A stretch of 64,000 nt of DNA from Cymbidium sinense (lineage: Eukaryota > Streptophyta > Magnoliopsida > Asparagales > Orchidaceae): NCBI GenBank assembly GCA_021442155.1, contig JAKCPB010001395.1, positions 1 through 64,000 of the forward strand, written 5' to 3'. Each line of letters begins with the position of its first letter. The stretch's first letter is position 1. The notes beneath the pieces are model-generated. The model had not been told where the DNA came from. It did not search any database and worked only from the letters and a program-made list of their open reading frames with translations. The translations under genes were made by a program, and so were the position numbers. Of the stretch, positions 11,531-21,534 are shown piece after piece.

Positions 11531-11928
11531 CCTTAATCCCACTAGGTGGGGTCGGCTAAATGAATCCTTCATCTCCATTGTGTCCTATTATATGTCAAAT
11601 TCTCATTTAAATCAAGTATACTAAGATCATTTTTTATACATCTTAACCAAGCATTTTTAGGTCTACCTCTACCTTTCTTAACATAAGGCAAATCTAATGC
11701 ATTTACTCTTCTAATCAGGTCATCAAACGACCGACGCTTTATGTGGCCAAACCATATAAGGCGACTCTCTCTAATCTTATCTACCACTAGAGCTACTCCA
11801 ACTTTTTCCCGAATATACTCATTTTGCATTCTATCTCTAAGAGTAAAGCCACTCATCCACCTAAGCATCCTCATCTTTGTAACACTTAACTTAGTCTTTG
11901 CTTCTTCTATTGTAAAATTTTGCACCAT
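11531..11928 (-). pseudogene. RTE ORF C-terminal domain and 3' end
   Basis: A frame of 119 codons carries the standard RTE C-terminal sequence: LSVTKMRMLRWMSGFTLRDR, NEYIREKVGVA, RLIWFGHIKRR, and RGRPKNAWLRCI. The function of this domain is not settled. After the last codons ('YNRTQWR') the short 3'UTR with the 'ggtggggtcggct' block leads into the CAA tail. The plus-strand frame at 11741-11971 is an antisense shadow. Confidence 0.85.
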
Positions 11929-11929
11929 A

Positions 11930-13127
11930 AGTCATTGCGTCTTACCACCATCTTATAAAATTTTCCCTTAAGTTTAAGTGGAACTTTTCTATCACATAAT
12001 ATAGATGCATTCCTCCACTTCAACCATCCAACTTAAATTCTACTAATGACATCTCCATCTATTTCACCATCATTAAATAATAGAGCCTAGATATCAACAC
12101 TCACTCTTATTAATGACTTGTTCACCTAATGTCACAACACTACCACTAAAACTTCTACAACTAAAATTCAATAGATTCAATTTAGATCTACTGAAAACCT
12201 TTAGACTCTGGGTTGACCTCCATAATTCAAGTTTCTATTGGGCTCCTTCTTCTTATCAATAAGAAGAATGTCATCAACAAAAGCATACACCAAGGTACAT
12301 CTTGTAAATGCCTAGTAAGAACATCCATAACTAAAGTAAAAGATAAGGGCTTAAAGCTAATCCTTGATATAATCCAAGAAATAGGAAAATATTTTGTCAA
12401 TCCTCCTTGTGTTTGGACACAAGTAATAGCTCTAGTATACATATCCTTAATGACTTGAATATAACCAATATTAACTCCTTTCTATTCTAGAACTCTCCAA
12501 GGAACATCTCTTGAAACTTTATCATAAGCTTTCTTTAAATCAATAAATATCATATGTAGATCCTCCTTACTTTCTCTATGCTTCTCCATCAAACCCCTTA
12601 ACAACTATGTAGCATCCATGGTAGATCTACCTAGCATGAAACCAAACTGATTGTGAGAAACTTCTGTATCACATCATAACCTGTGATCAATTACTCTCTC
12701 GCATAATTTTAATGTATGGCACATTAACTTAATTCCTCTATAATTTGCACACTCTTGTGCATCACCTTTATTCTTAAATATAGGAACCAACAAACTCTTT
12801 CTCCACTCATCAAGCATTTTTTTTAGTCTTTAAAATGTCATTAAAAAGATTTGTAAGCCAAGAAATTCCTTGATCTCCTAAACATTTCCACACTTCTACT
12901 GGAATATTATCTGGTCCTACTATTTTTCCACATTTCATTTTCTTTAAAGCTTCAATAACTTTAGATTTACCAATACGACGATAAAAATGAAATTCTCTAT
13001 TTTTGTTTAGGGTATTAAGGTTGCTAAAATCAATCGTACTTTCAGATCTTTCATTGAAAAGTTTATCAAAATACCTCATCCACCTATTTTCAATATCCTT
13101 TTCTAAAAAGTATTTTATTATTTTCAT
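11930..13127 (-). pseudogene. RTE reverse transcriptase (frameshifted)
   Basis: The N-terminal part (12810-13127) includes RWMRYFDKLFNE and KIVGPDNIPVEVWKCLG. Then come NKGDAQECANYRGIKLM (about 12720-12790), a [21 protein letters not shown] segment carrying the first catalytic Asp (about 12500-12550), and TLVMDVLTRH near 12310. The second catalytic box reads F-V-D-D at 12270-12281 but sits one frame away from VPWCM just upstream, so a single base seems to have been lost inside this motif. Other frameshifts occur; the enzyme is inactive. Confidence 0.85.
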
Positions 13128-13129
13128 CC

Positions 13130-13712
13130 TTAATACACCTCACTTGAGCTATGTCTTTACTTCTCCTATCACTTTGGTTGGCTAACTTATACATACATCT
13201 TTCACCTTCTTTGGTATCTAATCTATTGTATAAATCACTAAAAGTTAAATTTTTTGCATCATATCTTGCTTTCTTAGAATCTCTACCACTTTATATCTTT
13301 CCCAATTCTCTGAGCTTTTACATCTAAACAAAGTTTTATAACAATGCTTCTTACTTCTTATCTTTTCTTGCACACTCTGACTCCACCACCAACTATACTT
13401 ATTAAAAGAAGCCTTTCCTTTTGATTCTCAAGCACATCTTTAGCAACTTGCTTAACTTCACTTGCTATTTTCCCACATAATGTTAGCTTCCTTGAACATC
13501 CTAAATTCTAATCTCTTGCTTGCTCTTAAAAAATATTTTTATTTGTGTTCTTATGTCCCCATCTAATTTAGGACAATAATTTGGTTTATTTTTCTCTTAC
13601 AACCTTTCATCTTAAAATCTAAAACTAACAATCGATGTTTGGTACTTAGATTTTCACTGAATGACCTTTACAATTTTAAACGATCTATTTTTCTTATCAG
13701 AAAATATTCAAT
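13130..13712 (-). pseudogene. RTE linker between endonuclease and RT
   Basis: This stretch holds the expected spacer between the two RTE enzymatic domains, in broken frames (for example 'YKCKKLANQSDRR' and 'WWWSQSVQEKI'-like pieces). No independent gene is present. Confidence 0.6.
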
Positions 13713-14296
13713 CTATGTTTTACTAGATCCATTTTTATAAGTAATAATATGTTCATATCTTTTTTTAAATAAAGTGTTAGCAACTACAAAATCATAAGCT
13801 AAAGCAAAATCTAATATAGTCCTACTTTCTTCATTAGTCACTCCAAATCCATAACCACCATGAATACTTTTAAAATCTTCTACCACTCTACCAACATGTC
13901 CATTTAAATCTCCTCCAATAAGTACATTTTCTTCAAGAGGTATCTTTTGTATTAATCCCTCTAATTCATTCCAAAATTTTTCTTCTGCGCTTACCTCTAA
14001 ACCTACTTGAGGAGCATAGACACTTATAACATTGATAATCTTAGTATCAACAATAATCTTTAGAGCTATAATTCTTTCTCCACATTTATTAATATTGATA
14101 ACATTATCCTTCAAAATTTTATCTATAATCACACCTACACCATTTCTAGTTCGACTTTTACCTGAATACCAAAGTTTAAAACCTAAACTATCAATCTCCT
14201 TGGCCTTCTCCCCAACCCATTTAATTTCTTGAACACATAAAATATTTATCTTTCTATGAACTATAATATCTATTAATTCCATTAATTTACCAATAT
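13713..14296 (-). pseudogene. RTE APE-type endonuclease, N-terminally truncated
   Basis: A 189-codon frame keeps the core motifs: NILCVQEIKWVG (metal-binding Glu), RNGVGVIID, VISVYAPQVG, and GGDLNGHVG (catalytic D.N). Upstream of the apparent start Met the frame continues only as IGKL, which fits the 'TGK' just before 'MELVD' in full RTE proteins. The missing residues before that show 5' truncation. The frame ends near residue 189, where the final histidine motif of the domain would be expected soon after. Confidence 0.85.
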
Positions 14297-14307
14297 GATT
14301 TAATCCT

Positions 14308-14324
14308 ATTAGATCCGCTTGATC
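14308..14324 (+). repeat. RTE LINE target-site duplication, right copy
   Basis: 'attagatccgcttgatc' matches 11472-11488 at 16 of 17 positions. A separate 13-bp direct repeat 'atatgatttaatc' flanks this copy at 14293-14305 and 14326-14338, the inner one lying at the LINE's 5' junction. Confidence 0.85.
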
Positions 14325-14339
14325 GATATGATTTAATCT

Positions 14340-15350
14340 ATTAAGTCGGAATTAATCGAGAATCGAAGAAAAAGTTTTAAGTTGCCAATCTACATGTGGA
14401 AAGCACATCACGTCAGTGCCATGTGGTGCCAATAGGATTAGGCTTTAATTAGGCTTAATCATTTTTAATGTATGAAACTTCTAAAAATTATAAATAATCA
14501 TAGAGAAATAAAAAAATGTAAATAAATACTCATTTTAAAGGTATTTCAGAGGAGAATTAATTAAAAATGACCTTAACAAATTTTGAATAATAATTAAGGT
14601 TTAATTATAAAATTAAATAGCTTAATTACTCATTAATTACTTGAATAATTAATCTCAAATTTTATGAGTTAATTTTATGGGATGACCTCTGCCTCCCATG
14701 ATTTTTTGGTATTTATTGCTCACTTAATTAGGAAAACTAATAAACCTTAACTATTATTTTAAGTTAATTAATGATTATTAATCCCATGAATAATAATAAA
14801 TTGGTTAATTAAGTTTATTAATCATTTTCAATAATAATCAACTAAGGAATAGGTTGGGACCCCTTTCCTTAAGTTCATTTCACTTTTTAAAATGAAATTA
14901 ATTAAGATTTAATTAATTAATTAAATCACTTAATCAAATTAAAATCATAATCACATCAGACCTTAATAAATTAAATCATGGGGTAGATCTTTAGGTGTTT
15001 AATAACATAAAGGAGTTTAATGAAATTATGGTTAGTCCACATGTGTGGGAAAATCATAAGAATAATTACTTAAGTCCACTAATCTAATTAACTATTAATC
15101 ATGAGCCAATTGTGTTAGGCCACTTTTATTTCCTAGGATTATTGCAAGTTTATTTTCCATGCATATCATGTTGGCTCATAAATATTTAGTTAATTACTTT
15201 AAGGTTACTTAAAGTAAGGTTAATTAATTCATCTAATTAAGGGTTCAACTTAATTAACCCATAAAATCAATTTAATTACATTTTTATAAATTAAATTAAA
15301 TCACTAATGTGGGAATATGTTTAAAACAACAAGTGATGATTTCTCTTCTC
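14340..15350. other. AT-rich non-coding segment of insertion block
   Basis: Rich in 'ttaattaa' and 'aattaatt' words with no frame of note. It lies upstream of a possible TATA box at 15353 and could be promoter-proximal (U3-like) DNA, but no terminal repeat was identified to prove this. Confidence 0.35.
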
Positions 15351-15352
15351 CT

Positions 15353-15361
15353 CTATAAATA
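15353..15361 (+). promoter_or_regulatory. Possible TATA box
   Basis: 'ctataaata', preceded by the pyrimidine-rich 'ttctcttctc', is a good plant TATA match in otherwise AT-rich DNA. It could mark an LTR promoter on the plus strand. Without a mapped transcript or an LTR pair this is weak, since AT-rich DNA gives such matches by chance. Confidence 0.3.
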
Positions 15362-15739
15362 AAATCAAATCCAAAACTTAATTAATAAAGAAGCTTTGGT
15401 TTAAATAATCTTTATTTATTTGATTGTCCTTAAGAACTAGTTTGGTTAAATGAATCACATGCTTATATTTGATTGTCCTATTTCCAATCAGGTTAAATTT
15501 GGTATGTCATTTAAATTCATGCATCCATGTTTTCAAAATTAAATAAAATAAAATGAATTCTCTTTATGTAAGCCTGCATGTGTTGATTTAATTAAATATA
15601 TGCGTTGCTATTATCACTATTAAATCAAAATGTATTTTTCAAAAGCATATAAATAAAAAATAATATGTGTTATGATGCTAGTTATAAATACATAAGAAAT
15701 GCATATGCTTATAGCTTATGTGTATGAATGTTGAGTTCT

Positions 15740-16480
15740 CTTTCCTCTATTCATGTGTTGATTTATATAAGATTGAATGGTAATGGGCATATAGTCTAGA
15801 CATCCCTAGAACATGAGGCTTTAGCTAGCCCCAAGGAGGTCATTTGATTACCTCACTTCCCTACTTTAACAATGACACGTACCCATTTGATTTCATTCTT
15901 ATGTATTTCATCATTAGAATTTGGATAGCGCTTTAATTCATATATAGAAATAATTTAATAAAAAAAATATACAATCTTTGCATGGTTTTTTTTCACTCAT
16001 TTATGTATACACCCATGTGTGTCCAAGAAAAGAAAGTACATAGTTTGGACATCCTAAGAATACGAGGCTTTAGTTAGCCCCAAGGAGGTCATTTGATTAC
16101 CTCACTTCTCTGGTTTAACAATGACATGTACTTGCCTATTTCTTTGAACATGTATATGTATATGTGATTAGTGAGTGAAAATCCCATTTTACAGTAAAAT
16201 TGCATGCATTCATAATTGACTAAGTGGTTGAATCAATTAGCCATATGATTTGGAGCTTACTTCTTATGTTCTTGTATACGAATTTACATATGTTTGAATG
16301 CAAATGGGTATATAGTCTGGACATCCCAAGAATTCGAGGCTTTAACTAGCTCCAAGGAGGTCATTTGATTACCTCACTTCCCTGGTTTAACAATGGCACA
16401 TTCCTATTTAATTTCATTCTTATATCCTTTTTGTATAAGAATTTGGATAAAGTTTTAAATTAAAATGTTTAATAAAATAT
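15740..16480 (+). repeat. Three-copy ~95-bp core repeat, units 240-275 bp apart
   Basis: The core begins 'tagtctggacatcc', contains 'cgaggcttta', 'ccaaggaggtcatttg' and 'attacctcac', and ends 'tttaacaatg'. Copies start near 15793, 16039 and 16312. Copies 1 and 3 also share flanks ('aatgggtatatag' before, 'ttcattcttat' after), so the history may be a duplicated two-core unit of about 515 bp. Confidence 0.8.
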
Positions 16481-16499
16481 AAATTCTAAACATACACAT

Positions 16500-17205
16500 A
16501 CATTCATCATTTAAGTGCTAAAATATGTTGCATGTATAGATACACTGATTAAATCATATGTAATGTTACATGTGTTGGAAAGGAATGATTTAATATTTGG
16601 CAAGTAATTCAATTAAATTAACCTTAAGATGCATTTAATTTTGAATAGGATTATTTAAAGTGAACCAAAACTTAGGATTAATTAAATCATTTAATAAGCC
16701 ATTCACTAAAAGGGACTAAATCAAATTAATATACTTTAGAAAGTGACTTAAGCTAATGATAAAAGAGGGAAATCCTCATTTCCTCTCTTTATAACACTTA
16801 GTTGCTAAGTGTGATCAAATGAAATAAAATAAAATACAAATTAAAATTCTCAAATCAATTATACTACTTCAAGTGAAATCAACTATTCATGTTAAATGGA
16901 ATCCTTCTTAAAATAATACAACACTAATGCTTAACAAGACTTACCACACAAGCCTTAATACACATTAGAATTAAGTCACCACTGGGATGGTGTATGATGT
17001 GATGTATGTTTTATTTTATGATGTATTATTTTAGATTGGATGTTAGGATGTATAATTCATATACGGGATGATAGGCCAATATAAGCCTAATCATGTTTTC
17101 TGCAATGGATTATGCTTAAGGGATGCTTAAAAATAAATGTGAATGCTCCTGTTATAGGTTTCTTAAATCCTTAAGCATAATCCAAGTTAGCACAGGTGGG
17201 CTTAG
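16500..17205. other. Non-coding segment, no feature recognised
   Basis: AT-rich sequence with 'aattaaatcatttaa' words, and 'tgatgtgatgtatgttttat' near 16995. No open frame or repeat beyond low complexity was found. Confidence 0.4.
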
Positions 17206-18816
17206 CTACCCATGTGTAGGGTGCTAAGTCCAAATTATTAATACAACTTCTTGAGATTATATGTATATTTTTTGCAGGTATAGTTAGATTTACTTTTCCC
17301 ACATAAATGTAATTTTTGTAATAGGAATTAAGGTTACTGCTATGGGGGATTAAGATGACCAGCAGCTAGAAGGCTTTATCCTGGGATGCTCTGTGATGCC
17401 TTTGATGCAAGCACCATCCAAATTAAAGAAGGAACCAAATAAAAAATAGAGATATGAAAAAAGAAGACCCCCATAACATTTAATACAATTATAATTATTC
17501 TTTCATATTCCAAGTTGTATAAGGGTAGAGCTCAGCTACCCATCTTTTCCCTCTTCGGGTTATCTGATGGTACCAGACCTCCTCTTTTCTTTTATGATAG
17601 TTTATATAATTGTTTAATGTTATGTTTAGATTGTGCATTAAATGACATGATTTCATAGTTTCTTAAATGATTGATGCTTTAATATGTGGTTTGGATACAA
17701 TTAGGCTCTTAGGATAAAAAATAACTTTTCTACCCAACTAATCACTCATAACCAAATTTTAAACAACTCATAACCTCATCATAAAGCCTAAGACATAAAT
17801 AAGATAATTAAAAGATTTAGCAACCCTTAGTCAGTATGGTTGTATGTTTCACATTTTTTTTCTCTCTTGAACATGAAGGATCTCCATCCTGCGATATAAA
17901 GAAATGCTCGACCTGTGATGGCATCCCTTGTGGAGGAAAACACCTTCTTCTAGCTAATTTGACCCATAACCTATTTGATCATGCATTTAGGCATAAAAAA
18001 TTCTAATGCCACTATCAAATGCTGTGTAAAAAATGAAATAAAATTTGATCTATATATTAAGTCATATGCTCATACCACTCATGCTCTAGTCTCTTAGGGA
18101 ATGTGTTTTGGACTTTAATCTCTTTCTAATTAAATAATTATCTTAACTATCTTACAATTCATAAGACTAGACTACATGGTTTTAAAATTATAGGAGGAGT
18201 TAGCTGGTAGCCATTCCAAGTGATTATAAGTCCAGAAGTCAGATAATTTATTCTCTCTTATGAACGTAAAACCTTATAACCTGCTTTAGTCTACCAATTT
18301 AGGATCCAAGGTAGCTATTTTCTTCAGCCTAAATCCTCACTTCTAGGCATTCCCATAAATTTGAATTATGTTATAACTAATCTAATTAAATTTCAACTCA
18401 AAACATATAAATCTCCTCAACTTCAAAATTATAAAGCCCAACCATAGGATAGATTAGATTGCTTACTAGGCTTTCAAGTATCATGACCATTTCCTACATA
18501 TTTTATTTGGATTCCCAAATAAGTCTTCTCCTTGAACTCTCTCAATTGATTTTCCAAATACAACCAATCCTTTGATAGTTTAACCTTGAATTCTTTGGAT
18601 ATGCTAATTGTCTACTTTAATCTAGAGTATTCTTAGGAAATTTCATTTCCTAAGATGGAACTTAAGAACCTAGTTTAATATAAACCCTATTTTATTCATC
18701 CATATAAAGTAGGGGAAAAATCTCTAGTACATTCATAGACCTATTATGCCTTAGGAATCCTTATTACATTATTAAGTCAATTGTGGGGTGATGCCTCTAT
18801 CTTTCGAGATAGTACA

Positions 18817-19047
18817 TCATACCTCAATGTTGTACCCAATCACCTCAAAAGTACCCCCCCCCATACATCCAAAATAAATAGCATAAGGCCCTCTCCCTTG
18901 TTGATTAAATCCTCTAAACATGATCCATTCTTTTTGGAGTTTAGAGATGTCGATCCTCAAGTAGGCAATGGTTCTTAGACCCATAACGTTGACTGATACA
19001 TCTAGGTCAACTAGAACTCTGGATAGCTTGTATCTGCCAACATCCAC
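18817..19047 (-). pseudogene. Gypsy aspartic protease N-terminal part
   Basis: A 76-codon frame reads VDVGRYKLSRVLVDLDVSVN, LRTIAYLRIDISKLQKE, MFRGFNQQGRGP. It aligns with the active-site half of a gypsy protease, where 'VLVDxGSSVN' is usual. The catalytic triplet D-x-G is D-L-D here (19000-19008), so the Gly is lost. The frame stops where the protease should continue; the remainder is at 8880-9130. The plus-strand frame at 18781-18978 is a shadow. Confidence 0.75.
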
Positions 19048-19079
19048 TATAATGTAAAGAGGTGGTTTAGTTGTCCTAG

Positions 19080-19620
19080 AAAAATCTTCATCAGAATGTA
19101 ACTCCTAAGATGTCCAGTGGCATGCCTCTCTTTAGTAATGGTCAAAGCTAAGTATATCTCTAGATCAAGTAAAACTAACTAGCTACTGGAGTGAGATGAT
19201 GATACACTACCAACTATCTGTGAGCAAGCACTGTTGACTGTCACCATCCCCGAGTTATCCTTTGCAATAGCAAACCTTCCTTGGTGTTGGAGGTTTGAGC
19301 TACTTCAGGCACCTGCAAGGAACACTTATTGATCTTAGAAATGATCTTCTTAGAGGTTTTGGATAGGGATATATTCTCACCTTCTTTGGTCTTAAGAGGA
19401 TCGCAAGTATCCCCAAAGATTACTTTAATAGAACTGGATGGTTGTTCTAATAAGTATTTCTTAGGATAACCAAGCTAGTCCTTAAAAGTGATACAATTAA
19501 GACATGGCCTAATATGCTGATCATCACTCACTTCCCCGACACATATTAAGCTCTGGTAACTGAAAGATAGGTTTTTTTAAGAGATTCTTTAAGATTTTTC
19601 TAACTACCTCCCTCTTGAAT
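19080..19620 (-). pseudogene. Gypsy gag-pro intervening region, decayed, with deletion
   Basis: Minus-strand sequence between gag and protease in broken frames. Comparison with the right arm shows that about 640 bp are missing around 19150-19250, including the segment that encodes an HGYACGGAVDYNVLTHLRK-like piece on the right. The remaining parts match the right arm in order. Confidence 0.55.
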
Positions 19621-20310
19621 GAATATGGCTTATTCAATCTATGAGTTGGTGGATGGATGCGATGGATACCACTACTCGGTAGTCAGAGGTGATGGAAATG
19701 GTCATTATGGTATGATGGTTGAGGTGGTGGAAGAGGAGGTGGCAAAGTTGAGCTTATAGTCTCATAATGAACTCTAGATGCAACCATCTCGGCTTCCTCA
19801 AACACCAATAGATGATTGGTCAGGAAAGGGCAACTATTTGGCTTCCTCTTGTAGTCTAGCTGCCTTGTTGATTAATTTCTCAAATGTTTTGATGATAAAT
19901 CCCTCAAGGATTAAGGTGACCAGGCCATGGATATTCTTGAGAAGAATCTCAATGGCATGTTGTTCAGATAGATGTGGTTCACATTTCATGCTTAGGTTGC
20001 ACCATAGTGACTGTAATCAACAAGGGACTCATTGAGTTTCTATTTCTCTACAATGAGGTCACCTACAGTCACCCTTTATTGAGCTCTAGCAAACCTCTTG
20101 ATAAATAGGTGCTCCAACTCATCAAAAGTCTTCACCGAACCATTGGACAGTTCGACGACCAATCAAATGCAACACTTGACAGAATGCTAATGAAAAGGGA
20201 GAAGAGGAGTGTGTTGCTGGCACCAGTGTTGCAATAGCTAGCTCTAAAGTGTACAATGTGTTATTGTGGGCTCCCACTAGCATCAAAGATCTTGAAGGAT
20301 GGTGGCACAA
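19620..20310 (-). pseudogene. Gypsy gag fragment, left arm
   Basis: Minus-strand reading with stops gives standard plant gypsy gag phrases: NGSVKTFDELEHLFIKRFA, then VTVGDLIVEK, LNESLVDY, LSMKCE, HAIEILLKNIHG, and IKTFEKLINKA. The N-terminal part of gag is missing: at about 20310 the sequence switches abruptly to A-rich telomere-like repeats. The same junction is present on the right arm near 60775. Plus-strand frames here are shadows. Confidence 0.75.
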
Positions 20311-20317
20311 AATCCTA

Positions 20318-21118
20318 AATAAAATAAAAATAAAATAAAAACCTAAACCTAAAAAATTAACCTAAAAATAAAACCTAAAAATAAATAAAAAATAAAACAT
20401 AAACCCTAAACCTAAAATAAATTAAACATAAACCTAAACTAAATTAAACTAAACTAAAATAAATAAAACATAAACCTAATCCTAAAATAAACTAATCATA
20501 ACCTAGATTAAATAAAATAAAAAAACTAAAATAAACCTAAACATAAACTAAAATAAACCTAAAAAAACCAAAATAATAAAACCTAAAACTAAACCTAAAA
20601 AAAAAAAATAAAACCTAAACTAAACAGAAATAAAATAAAACCTAAACCTAAAAATAAAAATAAAATAAAACTAACTAAAAAATAAAATATAAACCTAAAC
20701 TTAAACATAAAATAACTAAAAAATTAAACTAAAATAACTAATAAATAAACTAAACCCACCTAAAACTACAAAATTTAATAATCCTAAATAAAAACTAACT
20801 CCTAAACAATTAAATCAACCTAAACCTATAAACTACTAAATAAACTATAAAAGCCTAAACCCTAACTAAACTGACTCTTCAGGCTAAACTAAATTTAAAC
20901 CCTAAACTAAACCTAAAACTAAAATTAAAACTAACTTTAAAACACTCTAATTTAAATTCTAAAACCTAAAATAAAATTTAAACCCTAAACCTAAACTTAC
21001 CCCCAAACTAAACTCTAAAAAACTAAATAACTAAACCCTAAACCCCAAACTCTAAATCAAACAAAGTAACTAACAAGAAGAATAAACTAAAATACAAACC
21101 TAAAAAACCTAAAACTCG
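20318..21118 (+). repeat. A-rich degenerate telomere-like array
   Basis: AAAATAAAATAAAACCTAAACC words dominate; true CCCTAAA units are rare. Just before GR-RBP copy c comes 'aaagtaactaacaagaaga', a version of the conserved AT-rich block that precedes most GR-RBP copies. Confidence 0.8.
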
Positions 21119-21534
21119 AGGTAATTTCTGGCAGAACAACATTATCATCAGGTACCAGGTGGAGGATCCGAGGGGTCGGGTGGATATGGAGGTGGTGGTC
21201 AAGCAGGGTGGTTATGGAGGCGTAAAAGTGATGAAGGTTACCATGGTAGTGGGAGAGATCAGAGATATGACTGGGGATCCCGCTACTCGAGAGGCCAGGG
21301 TGGTTTTGGTGGGAACTGCATAAACTAAAGAATGACTCATCTGATCTACTGCTTATGGATCTATGTCTTTATAATAGAGACATTTCTAGTTATCAAGGGT
21401 TTTTGATTTGCTCTATCTATGCTCATTTTTTATCTATCTCATCGCTGGTGTCTTCAAAAAGTTGGTGTGTTACTTGGTTGATGAAATCGAAAAGATGAAA
21501 TCATGAATCTGAATTTGTTCTCTATTAAAAAAAA
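21119..21534 (+). pseudogene. GR-RBP gene fragment, copy c
   Basis: Starts in a damaged NGQ...RNI segment ('ctggcagaacaacattatcatc'), followed by GGSGGYGGGG-like codons, 'gggagagatcagagatatga' (GRDQRYD) and a stop after 'gggaactgcataaactaa' (GNxxN). The shared 3'UTR follows and ends 'gttctctattaaaaaaaac'. Shorter than other copies because of deletions in the first 70 bases. Nonfunctional. Confidence 0.75.

Larger units (their letters stand above)
11489..14307 (-). mobile_element. RTE-clade LINE, 5'-truncated, frameshifted
   Basis: Read on the minus strand, the element carries an APE-type endonuclease, a linker, RT with a catalytic Asp pair, and the conserved RTE C-terminal domain. It ends with the highly conserved plant RTE 3' signature (plus strand 'cccactaggtggggtcggct') and a trinucleotide tail. 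It lacks the 5'UTR and the first residues of the endonuclease, as expected from incomplete target-primed reverse transcription. Near-identical 17-bp direct repeats flank it, so the insertion is fairly young compared with its host block. Coding frames are broken in several places. Confidence 0.9.
9140..18780. mobile_element. Large insertion block inside gypsy protease (unclassified, possibly LTR element)
   Basis: This block separates the two halves of one gypsy protease. It holds a three-copy ~175-bp tandem module (9380-9950), a later RTE LINE (11489-14307), a possible TATA box (15353), a second tandem module (15740-16480) and a terminal part (17210-18780) that recurs inverted beyond 62790. 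Apart from the LINE no coding domain was recognised, so a large non-autonomous LTR element is only a guess. Exact ends and a target-site duplication could not be fixed; 'caatt' words sit near both edges. Confidence 0.45.
17210..20310 (-). repeat. Inverted-repeat arm L (insertion-block end + gypsy PR + gag)
   Basis: The reverse complement of this interval matches 60775-64000 along its length. Paired landmarks: 17860-17895 with 63303-63335 ('atggagatccttcatgttc'), 18090-18115 with 63140-63170 ('gagactagagcatgagtgg'), 19380-19480 with 61535-61620, 19560-19620 with 61340-61395, 19640-19740 with 61230-61310, and 19890-20030 with 60955-61100. Relative to the right arm it lacks about 640 bp (right-arm 61790-62440). 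Identity by eye is roughly 75-85%, so the duplication is old or fast-decaying. The arm probably extends left of 17210, but its partner leaves the window. Confidence 0.85.

Noticed and set aside
15340..15400. Confirmed LTR promoter
   Set aside because: The TATA-like word is good, but no paired terminal repeat, primer-binding site or polypurine tract could be located, so it is kept only as a low-confidence site.
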